A DNA stretch of 64,000 bases from Channa striata (taxonomy: Eukaryota > Chordata > Actinopteri > Anabantiformes > Channidae). The DNA is taken from assembly GCA_033026295.1 (NCBI GenBank), contig CM065169.1, positions 5,094,932-5,158,931 on the forward strand, read 5' to 3'. This document shows positions 37,260 through 50,072 of this stretch, one piece after another. How positions within the stretch are numbered: the first letter of the stretch is position 1; each line of letters begins with the position of its first letter. Below the pieces are notes generated by a model, which was not told where the DNA came from, did not search any database, and saw nothing but the letters and a program-made list of their open reading frames with translations. The position numbers and the translations under genes were made by a program.

Positions 37260-39990
37260 TGTTAGGTATGTTGTTAGCGTCAGCCCTTGTGTTCAGCCCT
37301 CCTTGTGTGAAGAGCGACTTGTGTAAAGACCAGCGAGTCTACCTGCTCGAGTCTTCACTTTTCGATTTCTCTTTTACCTTTACTTCAACCCTCCTCCGCT
37401 TCGGAAAGCCTGTTCTGTTTCTCCTCGTGTGTTTTCAGCAGATCCCAGTTCTCCTCCGCAGACACAGGACACGGCATTCTCTGAGAGGGCGGTGCTTCTC
37501 CAACCTGCGTGCCCTCACCCAGAGCTCTCTGGCCCCAGCCTCTTTTTCTCTTGCACTGTGGAACTGCCAGTCGGCATTAAACAAGGCTGACTTTATTCCG
37601 GCTTTGCCACACAGTCAGCTATTTAGCTGCTCACACTTACAGAGACCTGGATTACACCGCAGAACACGGCCAACCCAGCTGCACTCTCCACTGGCTTTGC
37701 TTTCTCTCACACTCCTCTTCCATCAGGTCGGGAGGGTGGGACTAGTCTTCTCGTAGCCGAATCCTGGAAGTTTTCCACGAATGCACCCTTTAACAATCTG
37801 TCATCGCTGGAATATCATGCCATCAGGATTACGACACTGATTATAGCCCATGTCATTGTAATCTACCGACCTCAGATCTCTTAACCCGGAGCAGTTCTCT
37901 TCACTGGTTTCTGCAACGCTGCCCTCGCCCCAGGATCTCTCCACCCTCCATACAGACGCGGCTACTGACAGGCTCTATAATGCAAATTCATGCCTAGACA
38001 CACTCGCCCTTCAGCTTCCAACTCGTTGCTAACCGACCAGATTCGGGACCAGATTCGGGAACAGCGCACTGTCCTCATGGGTGCTGAGAGGAAGTGGTGC
38101 AAAACCAAAGCTCCATCTGCTCTTTCTGACTATCATGATTTGCTTGCATCCTTCTTTCACAGTGTCACTAAGGCTAAAACTGAATACTACCAGGACAAGC
38201 TCAGCAACACCACAGAGACCAAAATGCTGTTCTCCACTCTCTGCCACCCCCCTGTTTCACAGCCGACGACTTTGCCTCATTTTTCACTAACAAGGTGGCA
38301 GCCAGATGACATCCAGCTATCTTAGTCCAACGACGCATCACACTTCACATTCTCAACCCTGTCAGAGGACGACATATCTACTCTCCTCCTCTCGAATCCC
38401 CGACCACTGGCTCTCTGGATCCGATCCCCTCCACCCTTCTTCAAGCTGCTGCACCTATACTAATACCAGCCATCACACAGATCATCAACACTTCTCTCAA
38501 AACAAGCACCTTTCCTACCTCGTTCAAGTAGGCCCAGATGACGCCCCTGTTGAAGAAGCCCTCTCTTTATCCCTCCCTTGTGGAGAATTACAGACCAGTC
38601 TCTTTTCTCCCATTTCTGGCCAAGACCCTGGAACGAGCAGTATTCAATCAACTATCAGACTTTCTTTCCCAAAACAACCTCCTCGATGTCAATCAGTCTG
38701 GCTTCAAGAATGTTGTGGAATCCCTACGGGCTGCAAAAGCTGCAGGGAATTCTTATGTCTTGTTTCTGCTGGACCTATCTGCAGCCTTTGACACTGTAAA
38801 CCACCAGATCCTCTTGAATACAGTCTCTAACTTGGGCATCTCTGGACCCGCTCTAGCCTGGCTTCGGTCTTACTTGTCTGGACAAACCTTCAAGGTATCC
38901 TGGCAGGGGCGTGATTCTAAATCTCATAACCTCTCCACTGCTGTACCGCAGGGCTCTGTTCTCAGTCCTCTTCTTTTTTCCATCAAAACTTCTTCCCTGG
39001 GCTCTAGTATCCACTCAAATGGCTTTTCATATCACTGCTATGCTGATGACACGCAGCTCTTACTGTCCTTTCCGTCTGACAACTCTACTCTCTTGACACG
39101 CATCTCTGCTTGTCTCTCTGACATGTCTGCTTGGATGAGAGAAAGACATCTTCAGCTCAACATCTCCAAGACTGAGGTTCTAGTCTTCCCAGCCAAGCCG
39201 GCAAGACAGCACAACATCAGCATTAACACTGGATCTGAAGTGATTTTTTCCCGCTAAGTCAGCCAGAAATCTGGGGGTCATCATTGACGACCAACTGAAC
39301 TTCACGGAACACATCGCCTCAGTCTCTAGGTCGTGTACATTTGCTCCCTACAACATCAGAAAGATCAGACCCTACCTCTCTGAGTACACGACTCAACTCA
39401 TCATGCAGGCATTGATCACATCTCATCTAGATTATTGCAACACGCTGTTGATGGGGTTACCGGCATGCACGACCAAACCCCTGATGATGATCTAAAATGC
39501 AGCAGCACACCTTATCTCTAACCAGCCAAAAAGGACTCATGTCACTCGGCTCTTTAGATCTCTTCACTGGCTTCCTGTGGCTGCAAGGATTAAGTTCAAA
39601 GCTCTGTCTCTTTCCCACAGAATGGTCAACTCTACAGCTCCGGCTTACTTAAACTCGGCCAGCGAATGACGTCTGGCAGTCCCAGTACCACACAGAAGAC
39701 ACCAAGGAAAACTCAGTGATCCCAAGGTGGTGGAATGAGCTGCCAAACTCTGTGCGCTCAGCGACCTCACTCACTACATTTAAAACACTGCTGAAAACAG
39801 AACTCTTCTGTTTCTTCCAGCTTTTTCTTTTCCTTTTTTCTATACTTGCATCTCATGAAACCGAAACACTTATTTGATAGCACATTACTTTGATGTTTTT
39901 CTCCTTAACTGAGATTTTATTACTTGCTTTTTCCTCACTTGTAAGTCACTTTGGATAAAAGCGTCTGCCAAATGACTAAATGTAAATGTA
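37260..39990 (+). mobile_element. L2-type LINE retrotransposon, broken copy
   Basis: Non-LTR retrotransposon of the fish L2 group. The 5' part of ORF2 (37450-37880) shows apurinic endonuclease motifs (LWNCQSALNKADFIPAL, LTETW, later HAIRIT..VIYRP). The rest of the endonuclease appears internally deleted or scrambled at about 37880-38050. A linker (AERKWCKTKAPS, 38080-38330) leads into reverse transcriptase (38540-39257). The RT contains NYRPVSFLPFLAKTLERAVF, LLDLSAAFDTVNHQIL with the catalytic Asp, PQGSVLSPLLFS and YADD (39039-39050). The frame breaks at about 39250, resumes as SARNLGVIIDDQLNF, and has a TAA at about 39494. The 3' tail (39940-39990) has TTTGGATAAAAGCGTCTGCC and AAATGACTAAATGTAAATG, the tail typical of fish L2 and its partner SINEs. 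Frameshifts and stops make it non-autonomous. 5' boundary uncertain. Confidence 0.9.
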
Positions 39991-42900
39991 AAATGTGAGC
40001 ACTGATCTGTTTATTTGAAGAGAGGAATCCTACTGACTGGTCTATCATTTCAACTGGTTCTACTGCTTTTAGGTTCATAACACAAATAATTATTCCCACC
40101 TTATTCTCTTTAACAAGGCAACCACTCCATGGCACAGAATAATTTGTGCAGCATAAACACTTAGTGTAACACTAATTCACAATTTACAGTTTACAAAATG
40201 ACACCACAGAACATAATGCGGGGCAGGTGGTGCTAACAGCTTGTTAATTTTTTAAAACATGTTCAATACTTACGATGGGTATCAGCAACCTTTAACGTCA
40301 CAACTGAGGCACACCTAGAGTAACTACAGCTTTACCTTCACTTCTCTCTGTATTGTCCACATTGTCCTCATCTTTACCTTTATGATTTTGCTGTTTTTTT
40401 TTTTCATTTTTGTTCCACACAAATTGTTAAGTTCCTAGTTTGGGAAGGGAATTTGAATTTGGAATTTGACCCTTACGGCCAAATGTACAGGACCAGTTTG
40501 GACCAGTTGGACTTGGCTATACTTGCGTTTTTGCTTTTCCTTTGAGCATAACGTATGGAGCCTGGTCCTTTTTTTAGTATCTCATGAGGTGTAAGGTGAT
40601 GACATTGCAGACTACAGATTGGTCAGAGACAAGCATCACTACCTTTGTGTCTATAGTCATCTTTTAAAACATTTCCAAAAATTTCCTGACTGATTTTTTT
40701 CAACCGTAATTGTTGTCTTTTTGTCTGAATGAAAAAGTTGTCTTGCTGTGAAAAACATCCATACTAAGAGTCAATAACTTCATTCCCTTATTATTCCCTT
40801 TCTTCCTGTGGTGATATCATTGGCATGATGAACAGGTGGTACTGCATTGGCAGTGAAAAATTAAGCAAGGCGAGAGAAAGAGAATTGAGCCTAGTTCAGC
40901 CAAGTTGAGCCAGTAAAATACAATAGATATGCACCATAAGCGTTACTGTGTGACCAACAAAGTGCCTCTGTTTGAGTGTTTGCATGTTTTAAAAAGCATT
41001 CACTGAGTTCTGAATCTCCAGAGTAGATATGACAAGGTTATCCGGCTTCTCTGATAGCGGGTTAAATTTATGTGCCACTATGTCTGGGGTTTAGTAAAGA
41101 CCACTCATCCATATTTCTAAAGTGAAGGTTTACATTCTCATGTTTCCTCCTGATAACCTTGTTGTGTCATAGCAGCTGTCTTCTGTAAACTGTTCCCCTT
41201 CTGAAGCCAATGTTGATGACAGGCCTGGCAGCTAGTTGACAAAAAGAAGGCAAGACCATGTTTGACTGGTGTCAAGCCTGTGTTTTCAGATCACAAGACA
41301 TAGACATTTTACCCAGTGATAGAGATGATGCTACTGTCTTTCTAGGAATATGACACAGGATAAAAACCTTGTCATATGACAGCCCTGTGAGTTATTTCAA
41401 TGTAATAGCAATTTGCTAGTAACTTTCTACAAAAGATTAAAAGAATGTTATTTTAAAAAAAAAAAAAACTATTTCCCTGGAACATTAATAGCTGGGGTTT
41501 TCAGATTTGGCCAGAGTTCCTCTGACCATCTGAAAGCATTTCCATATTTATACTTTTCCATATTTAATACTTTTGCTTCTTCGTGCATAAACTCATTAGA
41601 CTTGGAATACAATACCTCCAATATTTATGAGTCTATCTCTAAAAATCATTATCTTAAAAAAAACAAATTCCTTCCCTGACGTTGTAGCAGTTTTTTGGAA
41701 ATAGTAATTTCTCGTCTGTATATTTTACCATATACAGCTTAGTGTTGCCTGTTAAACAGACTTATATTTAGCTTGAGGTCTGAGCCTTGAGTTTTGATAG
41801 CACGGTACATCAATTTACTTTCAGGGATGGGATTAACTGTTCCAAGTGCTGTGATTTGATTTGAAATATGCACTGCATGTTCAACACTGCATTTTTGTTT
41901 TGCCCATCATGCTGCTTTGCATATCTTGTATATGCCAGCCCAGCTGTCTGCCTGTAATATTTGTCTTGCTGGCTTTGAGATATAATAATATGCACTGGTT
42001 CTCATTTAGCTCAGAGGCTTTCTATTTACGATTTGCAAAAGAAGCTTGAAACACATTCAGATTCAAGACATCCGTCACTTGCCTGTCATAACAAATATAA
42101 ACAGTAATTTGCATTTATAAATTAAACTTAATAGAACTTTCATTGTCAAATATAAAGTGCCAAGACAACAGAAATTTTAGTCATTCCTAACTGTATCACC
42201 ACAGCTAAATTGGACACATAATTTTTATTTGACCATTATAGAGATGCAGTATGATTTACAATTTTTCTACTTTTTGAACTACTGCCTCTACATAACCTGA
42301 TATTGTGGAGCTGCAGGAATCATACATACTTCGTCTTTGACACTTCAGGAAAAGGAAACACATTGAGATTGTAGAGGAAGGATGCTCATTCCTGGCTGTC
42401 AACCAGTTTTCAGTTCTACTGCCTTCTGAGGTCAAAGAGAAACACACTCTAAGAGGCAGATTAAGGATCTTACTTTCTTGGAGGTATCTAAGGTATTAGG
42501 AACAATCCAACGGGTAAAACACCTGCATTTACTTACGCAATATGCAAAAACAACATTTGTTAATATAAATTTAGACTGAGAGAAGTTCGTGTTGATTACA
42601 GTACCACTGCGTTGTCTGTAATGGTAGCAGAAATCAGCTTTCAACACAAAAGGTTTAAGAAGAAACCGATTCAGCTGCACTGTCTTTTAGGAAATAATGT
42701 AATATAGGGATTTCAACAGGGCAGAAGCTGACTCCTTAATATTTATATGACCTGCAGAAATATGTCACAATCTTGAGATTAGCCAACAGCCTTCCTTTAT
42801 TTTGCTAGAAAAAACTCAGCAAATGCTGTACAGAGTTAGTGAGTGTGTGTTGGAGAATGCCTCTACTTGAACCAATAAGCATCTTTCATCTAAAAATCAC

Positions 42901-45900
42901 CTGGTCTAACGGGACAGCAAGGAAGTCAGCAAATATTGCTGATGTACCCAGTATCGATTTGTTTAGTGCATATTTCTGGTATTGAAATACAGTATTTTGG
43001 TCAAAAAGAAGAAGGTTCTTCACATCACAGTAACTAATGAGGGACAACTGTGGGCCCTTTGGAGAACGGTAGGTTACTGTATAATTTTGCACCTTGATGC
43101 TTATCATATACACGTGAATTTATTTGAAGCATTTTCAAAGCTGTAGTCTTGTGTTTCAACTAGAGTTAATAGAGAAAGGCTAAATTGGTCACATGGTCTG
43201 GGTGTATGTCTCTACCACTAATAGAGTTTTGGTAATGGAGCCTTAATGGGAAGGTCAGTGTGACCGTAAAGCTGGTATGAGTCAGACCTGAACTTATAAA
43301 ACCAAGATATGAGGGCCTCCAGTCGCTGTGGGCCTCCAAAGATCCTGTCCTTTCGCCCATATCAGGTTTTACTGGTCTTCTGTGGCATTGTGGTACAACA
43401 AGAACTTGTTTTACAATATATTACCAGCATCCATGTTATTAGAGCTGGCAGCACCAGTGACCAGTGATGTTTTGACAGTTTTGTCAGACTAAGTAAAAGT
43501 GAAGGGCACCAATAGGAATCCAGGATTAATCTGTCTTTAGTTTGGTTAAAACCTCATATTAAGCAAATGAAAACATAATTTTCCCATAAAACCTATATAG
43601 TTACTGACTTTACATAAAAGTGAGCCAGACATAAACACCTGAACACAGTATTTTCTTTTTCACTTTTGTTTCACCTTATTAAGAAAAGGTAGATCTAGCA
43701 AAATGGAATGACCTCATTTCTTGACAGGCAGCACACAAGTCAACCCCTCCATCTGCCAAGAGACCGTGGGGTTTGGGTGACTGGCGTTGGGTACTGCTTT
43801 TCAGAACGACAACCTGACAGGTGCCAGGCTCCACGGGATTAGTGGGAAGCAAGCGTGAAACAAAGCATCACCTTTGAAACTGCAATTTGATTGACTGCTG
43901 CTCCCATTACCCAGTTGAATTTCTAAAGCTCCTTAGAGCATAGGCATTAGAAGAAGTGAGAGAGACACAGGGAGGAAGGGGTGCGAGGGTGCAAAAAGGA
44001 AAATATATGGAGGTCATGATGCACAACGGTGTAAAGACCTTGAAGTCCTCTGCAACTCAGCAAAGAGGAAAAAAGAGCCGAAAGATGCTTATCTAAAGAA
44101 TCACTCACTGTGGTGTTTTTCCTTTTGCACTCACCACACTAAACTTGAGTCTAAACATCTACTTTGCATGGTGCTGAAATTTAATTATGAGCTATGTAAT
44201 GCATTTTCCACTGCTGATAAAAAGGTCAAGCTCTTTGTCTCGTGAGAAGGTATGTGAGGATTTCTCTCTCTGCTCTCACAACCTCGGCACTATGAAGCAC
44301 GTAGACGTGAGGTGGGAAATGTTAAATGGCAGCGAGACACTTGAAGCATCTTTTACAGCAGTCCGTTGCAGTTAAAATGCCCACCCACCTGCTCTTTAGA
44401 GCCCTAAGCCATTTTCACACTGCCCACTGCCCACAGCATTTGCTACCTGGTTGTCATATAAAGCAGGTATGATACTGACACAAGGGTCATTGTTAATTCA
44501 CCTTCCTGTCACCACGAGAGGTAGTGAAACTGGCAATACTGTATATCAGGGGAGAGGCAGCTTGAGGGCCAGAGAAATGTTAAATTGTTTAATTTTTTTC
44601 TAGGAGTCTCTCACACACACCAAAGGGAAAACATTTTAATACACATCCACATGAATTTGATTCAGCAACGCTGGTGTACATTATGTACGAGATGTTAGAG
44701 ACTGTATTCAGGTTCATGTTGTTTGAGCAGTCAGAGCAATCTGACATAATGCTACTCTGGAGACTCAGAAAGCACCGTTGATGTGTGCAATGAAGCTGAA
44801 GAAAATGGCCATCTACTTTTTGGTGAGAAAGCCCAACCGGTTGTGATGCTTAACCTGACTCTGACCTTACCCTGACCCTGCACACATTTGCTGTAGCTTA
44901 CACCATAGCTGCACATAATCCCTGAGAGTATCTCTCATAGTGGACACAAGTGCCACATCTTAAACATCAGGATGCTGACTGCTGTGTAAAATAACGACTG
45001 TGGCACCATTGTCCAATTATTTCAGAGGTTTTCAGTATCAAAAAATAACATTAATCACCTTAAAAAAGAGTCAACGTAAAGGCATAATGTTGCTTTCTCT
45101 GTTTGAAATGGCTAAATGATGCATACTAATCTTTGTCATCACTCAAGAGTAACGTGTGTTGTCCTGTTTTTCATCCGCATCTTGATTATCAAATGGGAAA
45201 ACTCAAGATTGGCATTCCCATGGGCCCATAGCCATTTAGTTTTATTCTTTGCTGTATTGTCTGAAAGGACCACTGAATGACTCCATTACTGTAATACAGA
45301 TAAAGTATAAGTTCTTATGAACAACAATGTTCCACCTCAATCAGATGATCACTGAGCCAATCTGAAGTAATCGCTTTTTTATTGTTTGCTGTCTCGTATT
45401 TGGCGTCTGCAATTAACTCTGCAATCAACAATCAGTCTCTTTGATTTTTATAGCCTATATTTTAATTTAGATGCAATCAAAGTGAGATTAACAACATTTT
45501 CTGACTGCAACATCTGTAACTTTGATTAAACCCTCCCTCTCTATAATTCATTGGTAAACAAATGAATCTTTTATGACCCCTGCATGTGCATTAAGACTTT
45601 AATAACAGTCTTTTATAATGTCTTTTTGTAATTCCCAAGAGTAAACTTGAAATGTCTAGCATGAAGCAACAGTTTGCTTTAATGAGACACATACATTAGT
45701 GCTAACTAATTATGCTTTTCTTAGTGCAAAAAAATCTTATTTTGCTAAAACATTGTAATTTTTCCAAGCAGAAAAGACCAGTTAAATATATATAATGACA
45801 GGTTTTTAGTGAAATATTTTTGACCCTGGCTTGCAAGCAAATACTAATGACTTAACAGTTTATTCCAATAAATGCCACGGCCTCACCTGATATAATGGAT

Positions 45901-46492
45901 TACATTTTCTTGTACTTCTCTGACTCCCTTCTGCTGTTGAATTTGGTCTGTACCCACCCAGCTCTGCATCTCATTTGTTCAACTAAAATATCAAAAAGTA
46001 ATCTAACAGTAATGTATTACCATCTCACACAGTAACGCTGTAACTTGTTACTTTTAAAACAGAAAAAAAGTATAAAATGCACACAATTTCCTCTAGGATT
46101 TCTTTCAGCAGCGTGCTGTTGTGTTCATATGCATAAGCATGCACCACTGAACAAACGCCCTCAGAATTATTATAAACTAAGTCGGGTTATTCACGTTGTT
46201 GTGTGTGTTATGATAAGAAGCTCCATGAATGAAATCCCTTAAGACACAACAAGCACATTAACACAACTTAGTTCCTGGCAGGTGTCTCTCAGTAACTTGT
46301 CTAATAGTACAAGCAGTACCCTCCTGTACAAGCAAATGTTTTAACATAAAAAATATCTAATCTATTAATTTGAGATACAATGCTTGAATTGCAAAGCTGT
46401 AGCTATGAAGGTGTTTCTCTGATGTAAAATTCATTGGTCATGAACAAACTAGTTCAGTTTGATAAATAAATAAATAAATGAATATATATATA

Positions 46493-47634
46493 TATAAAAA
46501 ATTCCCCACAACAAGCTCGGGTCCTCTAAGAGGCCTGGGAGCTTGAGGGTCCTTAGTATCTTAGCTGTTCCTAGGACTGTCTTCTGGACAGAGATCTCAG
46601 ATGTTGTTCCTGGGATCTGCTGGAGCCACTCTCCCAGTTTGGGGTCACAGCCCCCAGGGTTCCTATCACCACGGGCACCACTTGTGCCTTCATCTTCCAA
46701 TCTCCTCTTTCAGCCCTTGGTATTTCTCAAGTTTCTCGTGTTCCTTCTTCCTGATGTTGCTATCGCTAATTGCTACATCTATCACTACAGCCTTGTTCTC
46801 CTGTTTGTCCACAACTACTATGTCCGGTTGGTTGGCCATTACCAGTTTGTCAGTCTGTATCTGGAAGTCCCACAGGATCTTAGCTCTGTCATTCTCAACC
46901 ACCTTTGGAAACCCATCGTGACTCACTTCCAGTCCGTGATAAATACAGATGTTCCTGTAAATGCCAGCCACTTGGTTATGGCGTTCCATGTATGCCCTGC
47001 CTGCTAGCATCTTGCACCCCGCTGTTATGTGCTGGATTGTCTCAGGGGCATCTTTGCACAGCCTGCACCTGGGGTCTTGCCTGGTATGGTAGATCCCAGC
47101 CTCTATTGATCTTGTACTCAGAGCCTGCTCCTGTGCTGCTAGGATTAGTGCCTCTGTGCTGTCTTTCAGTCCAGCTTTGTCCAGCCACTGGTAGGATTTT
47201 TCAATGTCAGCCACTTCTTCTATCTGCCGGTGGTACATACCATGCAGGGTTTGTCCTTCCATGATGGATCCTGCTCTTCCTGTCCTTGCTCCTCCTCTGG
47301 TTTCTGCTGCCTGAGGTATTCACTAAGCACGCTCTTGGGGCCATCTTTCTGATGTATTCAGAGCTTAGTTGTTTCATCCTGGATAGTGGCTCTGACGCTC
47401 ACTAGTCCTCGGCCTCCTTCCTTGCGCTTAGCGTACAGTCTCAGGGTGCTGGATTTGGGGTGAAACCCTCCATGCATTGTAAGGAGCTTCCTTGTCTTGA
47501 TGTCAGTGGCTTCCATCTCCTCCTTTGGCCAGATCCTGATGACCGGGAGGGCGTTGTTGTCGCCCGGACCTTGTTCTTCCCATTCAGCTGACTTCTCAGG
47601 ACTTGCCTTACTCTCTGGAGGTACTTGGTGGTCG

Positions 47635-47637
<3 letters not shown>
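46493..47637 (-). mobile_element. Rex6/R4(Dong)-like LINE 3' fragment with restriction-like endonuclease
   Basis: C-terminal part of a non-LTR retrotransposon polyprotein of the type carrying a restriction-enzyme-like endonuclease after the reverse transcriptase, known in fish as Rex6 and related to R4/Dong. Reading the minus strand from 47637: EEMEATDIKTRKLLTMHGGF, HPKSSTLRLYAKRKEGGRG, a frame break, then a 190-residue frame (47262-46690). That frame has a CX2CX8HX4C zinc knuckle (CRLCKDAPETIQHITAGC), ERHNQVAG, and a PD-D endonuclease core (QPDIVVVDK ... AVVIDVAI). After another frame break comes KLGEWLQQIPGTTSEISVQK and LKLPGL. The RT domain is absent: the element is cut off at a (TA)n array. 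The 3' end runs into AAAT/TA simple sequence. Inactive. Confidence 0.8.

Positions 47638-47696
<59 letters not shown>
47638..47696 (+). repeat. (TA)n microsatellite, 59 bp
   Basis: Uninterrupted AT/TA dinucleotides directly at the truncated 5' end of the Rex6/R4-like fragment. Confidence 0.97.
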
Positions 47697-47699
<3 letters not shown>

Positions 47700-48708
47700 C
47701 TTATTTGTTTTATTTATTTATTTATTTAAATTTTAAATGCAGGTAGTATGTACTCCAGCACTTAAGGGCCATCTTATTTTTTTATTCAGGGTGTTTTGTC
47801 TGATGTATCCTGTTTCTTGGCCTCTTCCTTGCCAAACTAAACAAGAATTAGAGTCAGTGCTGACAGTATCACTTTAATTCCCAGAGCAATGGAGAATGTC
47901 CTGGCACTGCCTTTTGTTTTCCCCTGCCATCCACCAGTGTTGCCCATTACTGCCTTTTGTGGGTGTGAAATTAGACAGTGAATAGGTAGAGCAGTGTCTT
48001 CTCCTGCTCTAACTGAGAATAAAAAAGGAACACTGTGATGATGGGGAGAGTTCATCTAGATTGTTGTCTCCTGTTGTGAGAGTTGGCAGTTTAATAAATG
48101 AGCTCAGTGAATCCTCAGGTCAGCTGCTGTTAGTGGTGTCTACAGAACATCCCCTACACCTGGTAAACCTGTGTAGATGATAAATCAGTCCCTGTACAGC
48201 TTTGGAAAAGCCCAGTGTAAACCCTGTACAAAGGTTACAATATAAAGGAGCAGGTCCGATACACAAACACATTAACTCACAGACTTTTAGCCTGTCCTCA
48301 CTGTCTGTTCTGTGCTATGGTGATAGTGCAGGAGGCCTAACGCACTAAATTCATATGAGCCTTTTGCTGGAGCTTTACACAGATAATAACGTGAATCTCC
48401 GAGGCAAAGCGAGTGAATGGTTTTCTTGATCTGTTTTCATTTTTTCTGTTTGTTCTTTATTACCCTCCCTCGTTAGAGTGGGCCCTGTGGGATGGATAGG
48501 ATGAGAGAGAACCCACAGAAGGAAATTTATTCTCTGTTTGTACCATTACGTTTATTTAAGAAAGCAAACAGCCTGAAAGCAGAATGGGGGGGGGTTTAAG
48601 GTTACACATAGAATATGTTTTTTTTTATCAATGCCCTTCAAATAGGATGGCTAGAAGACATTCGTATAGTACCTAATGATTTTTCAAAAAGGAAAAGAGA
48701 GAGGTTGA

Positions 48709-48733
48709 GGGGTGTGGGGATGGGGGGTGTGGG
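48709..48733 (+). other. G-quadruplex-compatible G runs
   Basis: Four runs of G (4, 4, 6 and 3) separated by loops TGT, AT and TGT; meets the usual G3+N1-7 pattern. Function unknown. Confidence 0.6.
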
Positions 48734-49375
48734 TCATTTTCCAAAAGTGTATACCCCAGCAGACAAAATGGGAAGCGGAGATGAAGGGAGGTTGGCATAT
48801 AGCCGAGGGCTGCCATAGCCTCATTGTTGTTCAGGACTAGATGGCGTCTTAATCAGAAGCTCCATATAAACACTTAATCTCCCCTCAGCTCCTCTGCATA
48901 CTGCTGATGCCTGACACTAAGTCACTGTACTGTGCAAACCAAATTCTTTGCTTCCATTTAGATTGAATATGATGATTTGTTGAAAATGCCCCAATCATGA
49001 CAAATTATGAAAAAGCACACAGTGTTTGCAAGTATGACATTTACTAGAAAAACCTTTGCGGTTTGAAAAACACACTGAAGTTCTTCAGTAGAAAACTTTG
49101 TGTTTATGCTAATGTGGCATCAGAGCTTTCATCCATGATATCAGCTGCTCTCACATACCAGGTGTGGACAGCTGAATGTGGAGTTGGGTTTGCACTCTGA
49201 ACTGCTTCAAGTAGTCGACTTTCATGCCCCCACCGCCAGGCAGGGATGCTAACAACTGCATGTTTCCTTTTGTGTGCCAGTGTTAGTCAGCTGGCAAAGT
49301 GAGGACATGAAAACCATTTTTATGATAGAGTGAAAGCTGGTACTGTGAGAAACCAACTAACTGGGATTCAAATGC

Positions 49376-50072
49376 TGAAGTCACCACGAGACCAGGAATG
49401 AGGGCAAACAAAGAATTTATTTGAATAGTACAAAACTGAAAACAAATGCACAAAAGAAGGCGCTCGCTGCAAAGGCAGGATGTGAAATAAAGAAACAAAC
49501 TAGGAAAAAACAAATCGCTCACTAAGGTTAGGAGGATAAGAAAAAGTCAAAAATAAAACGCTCTTAACAAAAGGTAAGAGGGTCTACAGTCAAACAAAAA
49601 CAAGAGAACAAAAACTCACTAAATACAACAGGACAAGTTAAACTAACACCAAAAGTTTCTAACAATATACTCACAAACAAGATTTCACTAACTAGATGTT
49701 TTTACAAAACTAACAAAACAAAACACAAATACCCGAGGCTACAAACGAACTTCTGCGACAAACAAAGGCTGGTGGTTGGGGAATGGACAAAGCGGGAGAC
49801 AGGGTAGGTATACAAGAAGACACACTAGCGACAAAGGAGACAAACAAGAGTCCTTTTAAAGTAAGTAGATGATGATTCACTTCAGGTGTGATGGCTGGAG
49901 TCAAACAGAGGAGAGGGAAACAAGAAGGGCTGGGGAGACTGAATGAACTGGAGGAGAACATCAGCAGCCGAGGAGGGGAACTGCAGGAACACACAGAGCA
50001 AAAGGATGGAATAACAAAAGACATACAAGAAAACAAAAACCATATAAGTTATAAAACACCTAACTTCTGACA
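49376..50072 (-). mobile_element. LTR-like interspersed repeat, copy 2
   Basis: Minus strand: starts TGTCAGAAGTTAGG, has CACACCTGAAGTG, a TTTAAAAGG TATA-like box, a C/T-rich middle, then AATAAATTCTTTGTTTG (about 49428-49411) and ends CTGGTCTCGTGGTGACTTCA. TG...CA ends, promoter-like and poly(A)-like order suggest a solo LTR; the layout matches copy 1 at 29.1-29.9 kb, though sequences are diverged. No coding region and no clear target duplication. Confidence 0.4.
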
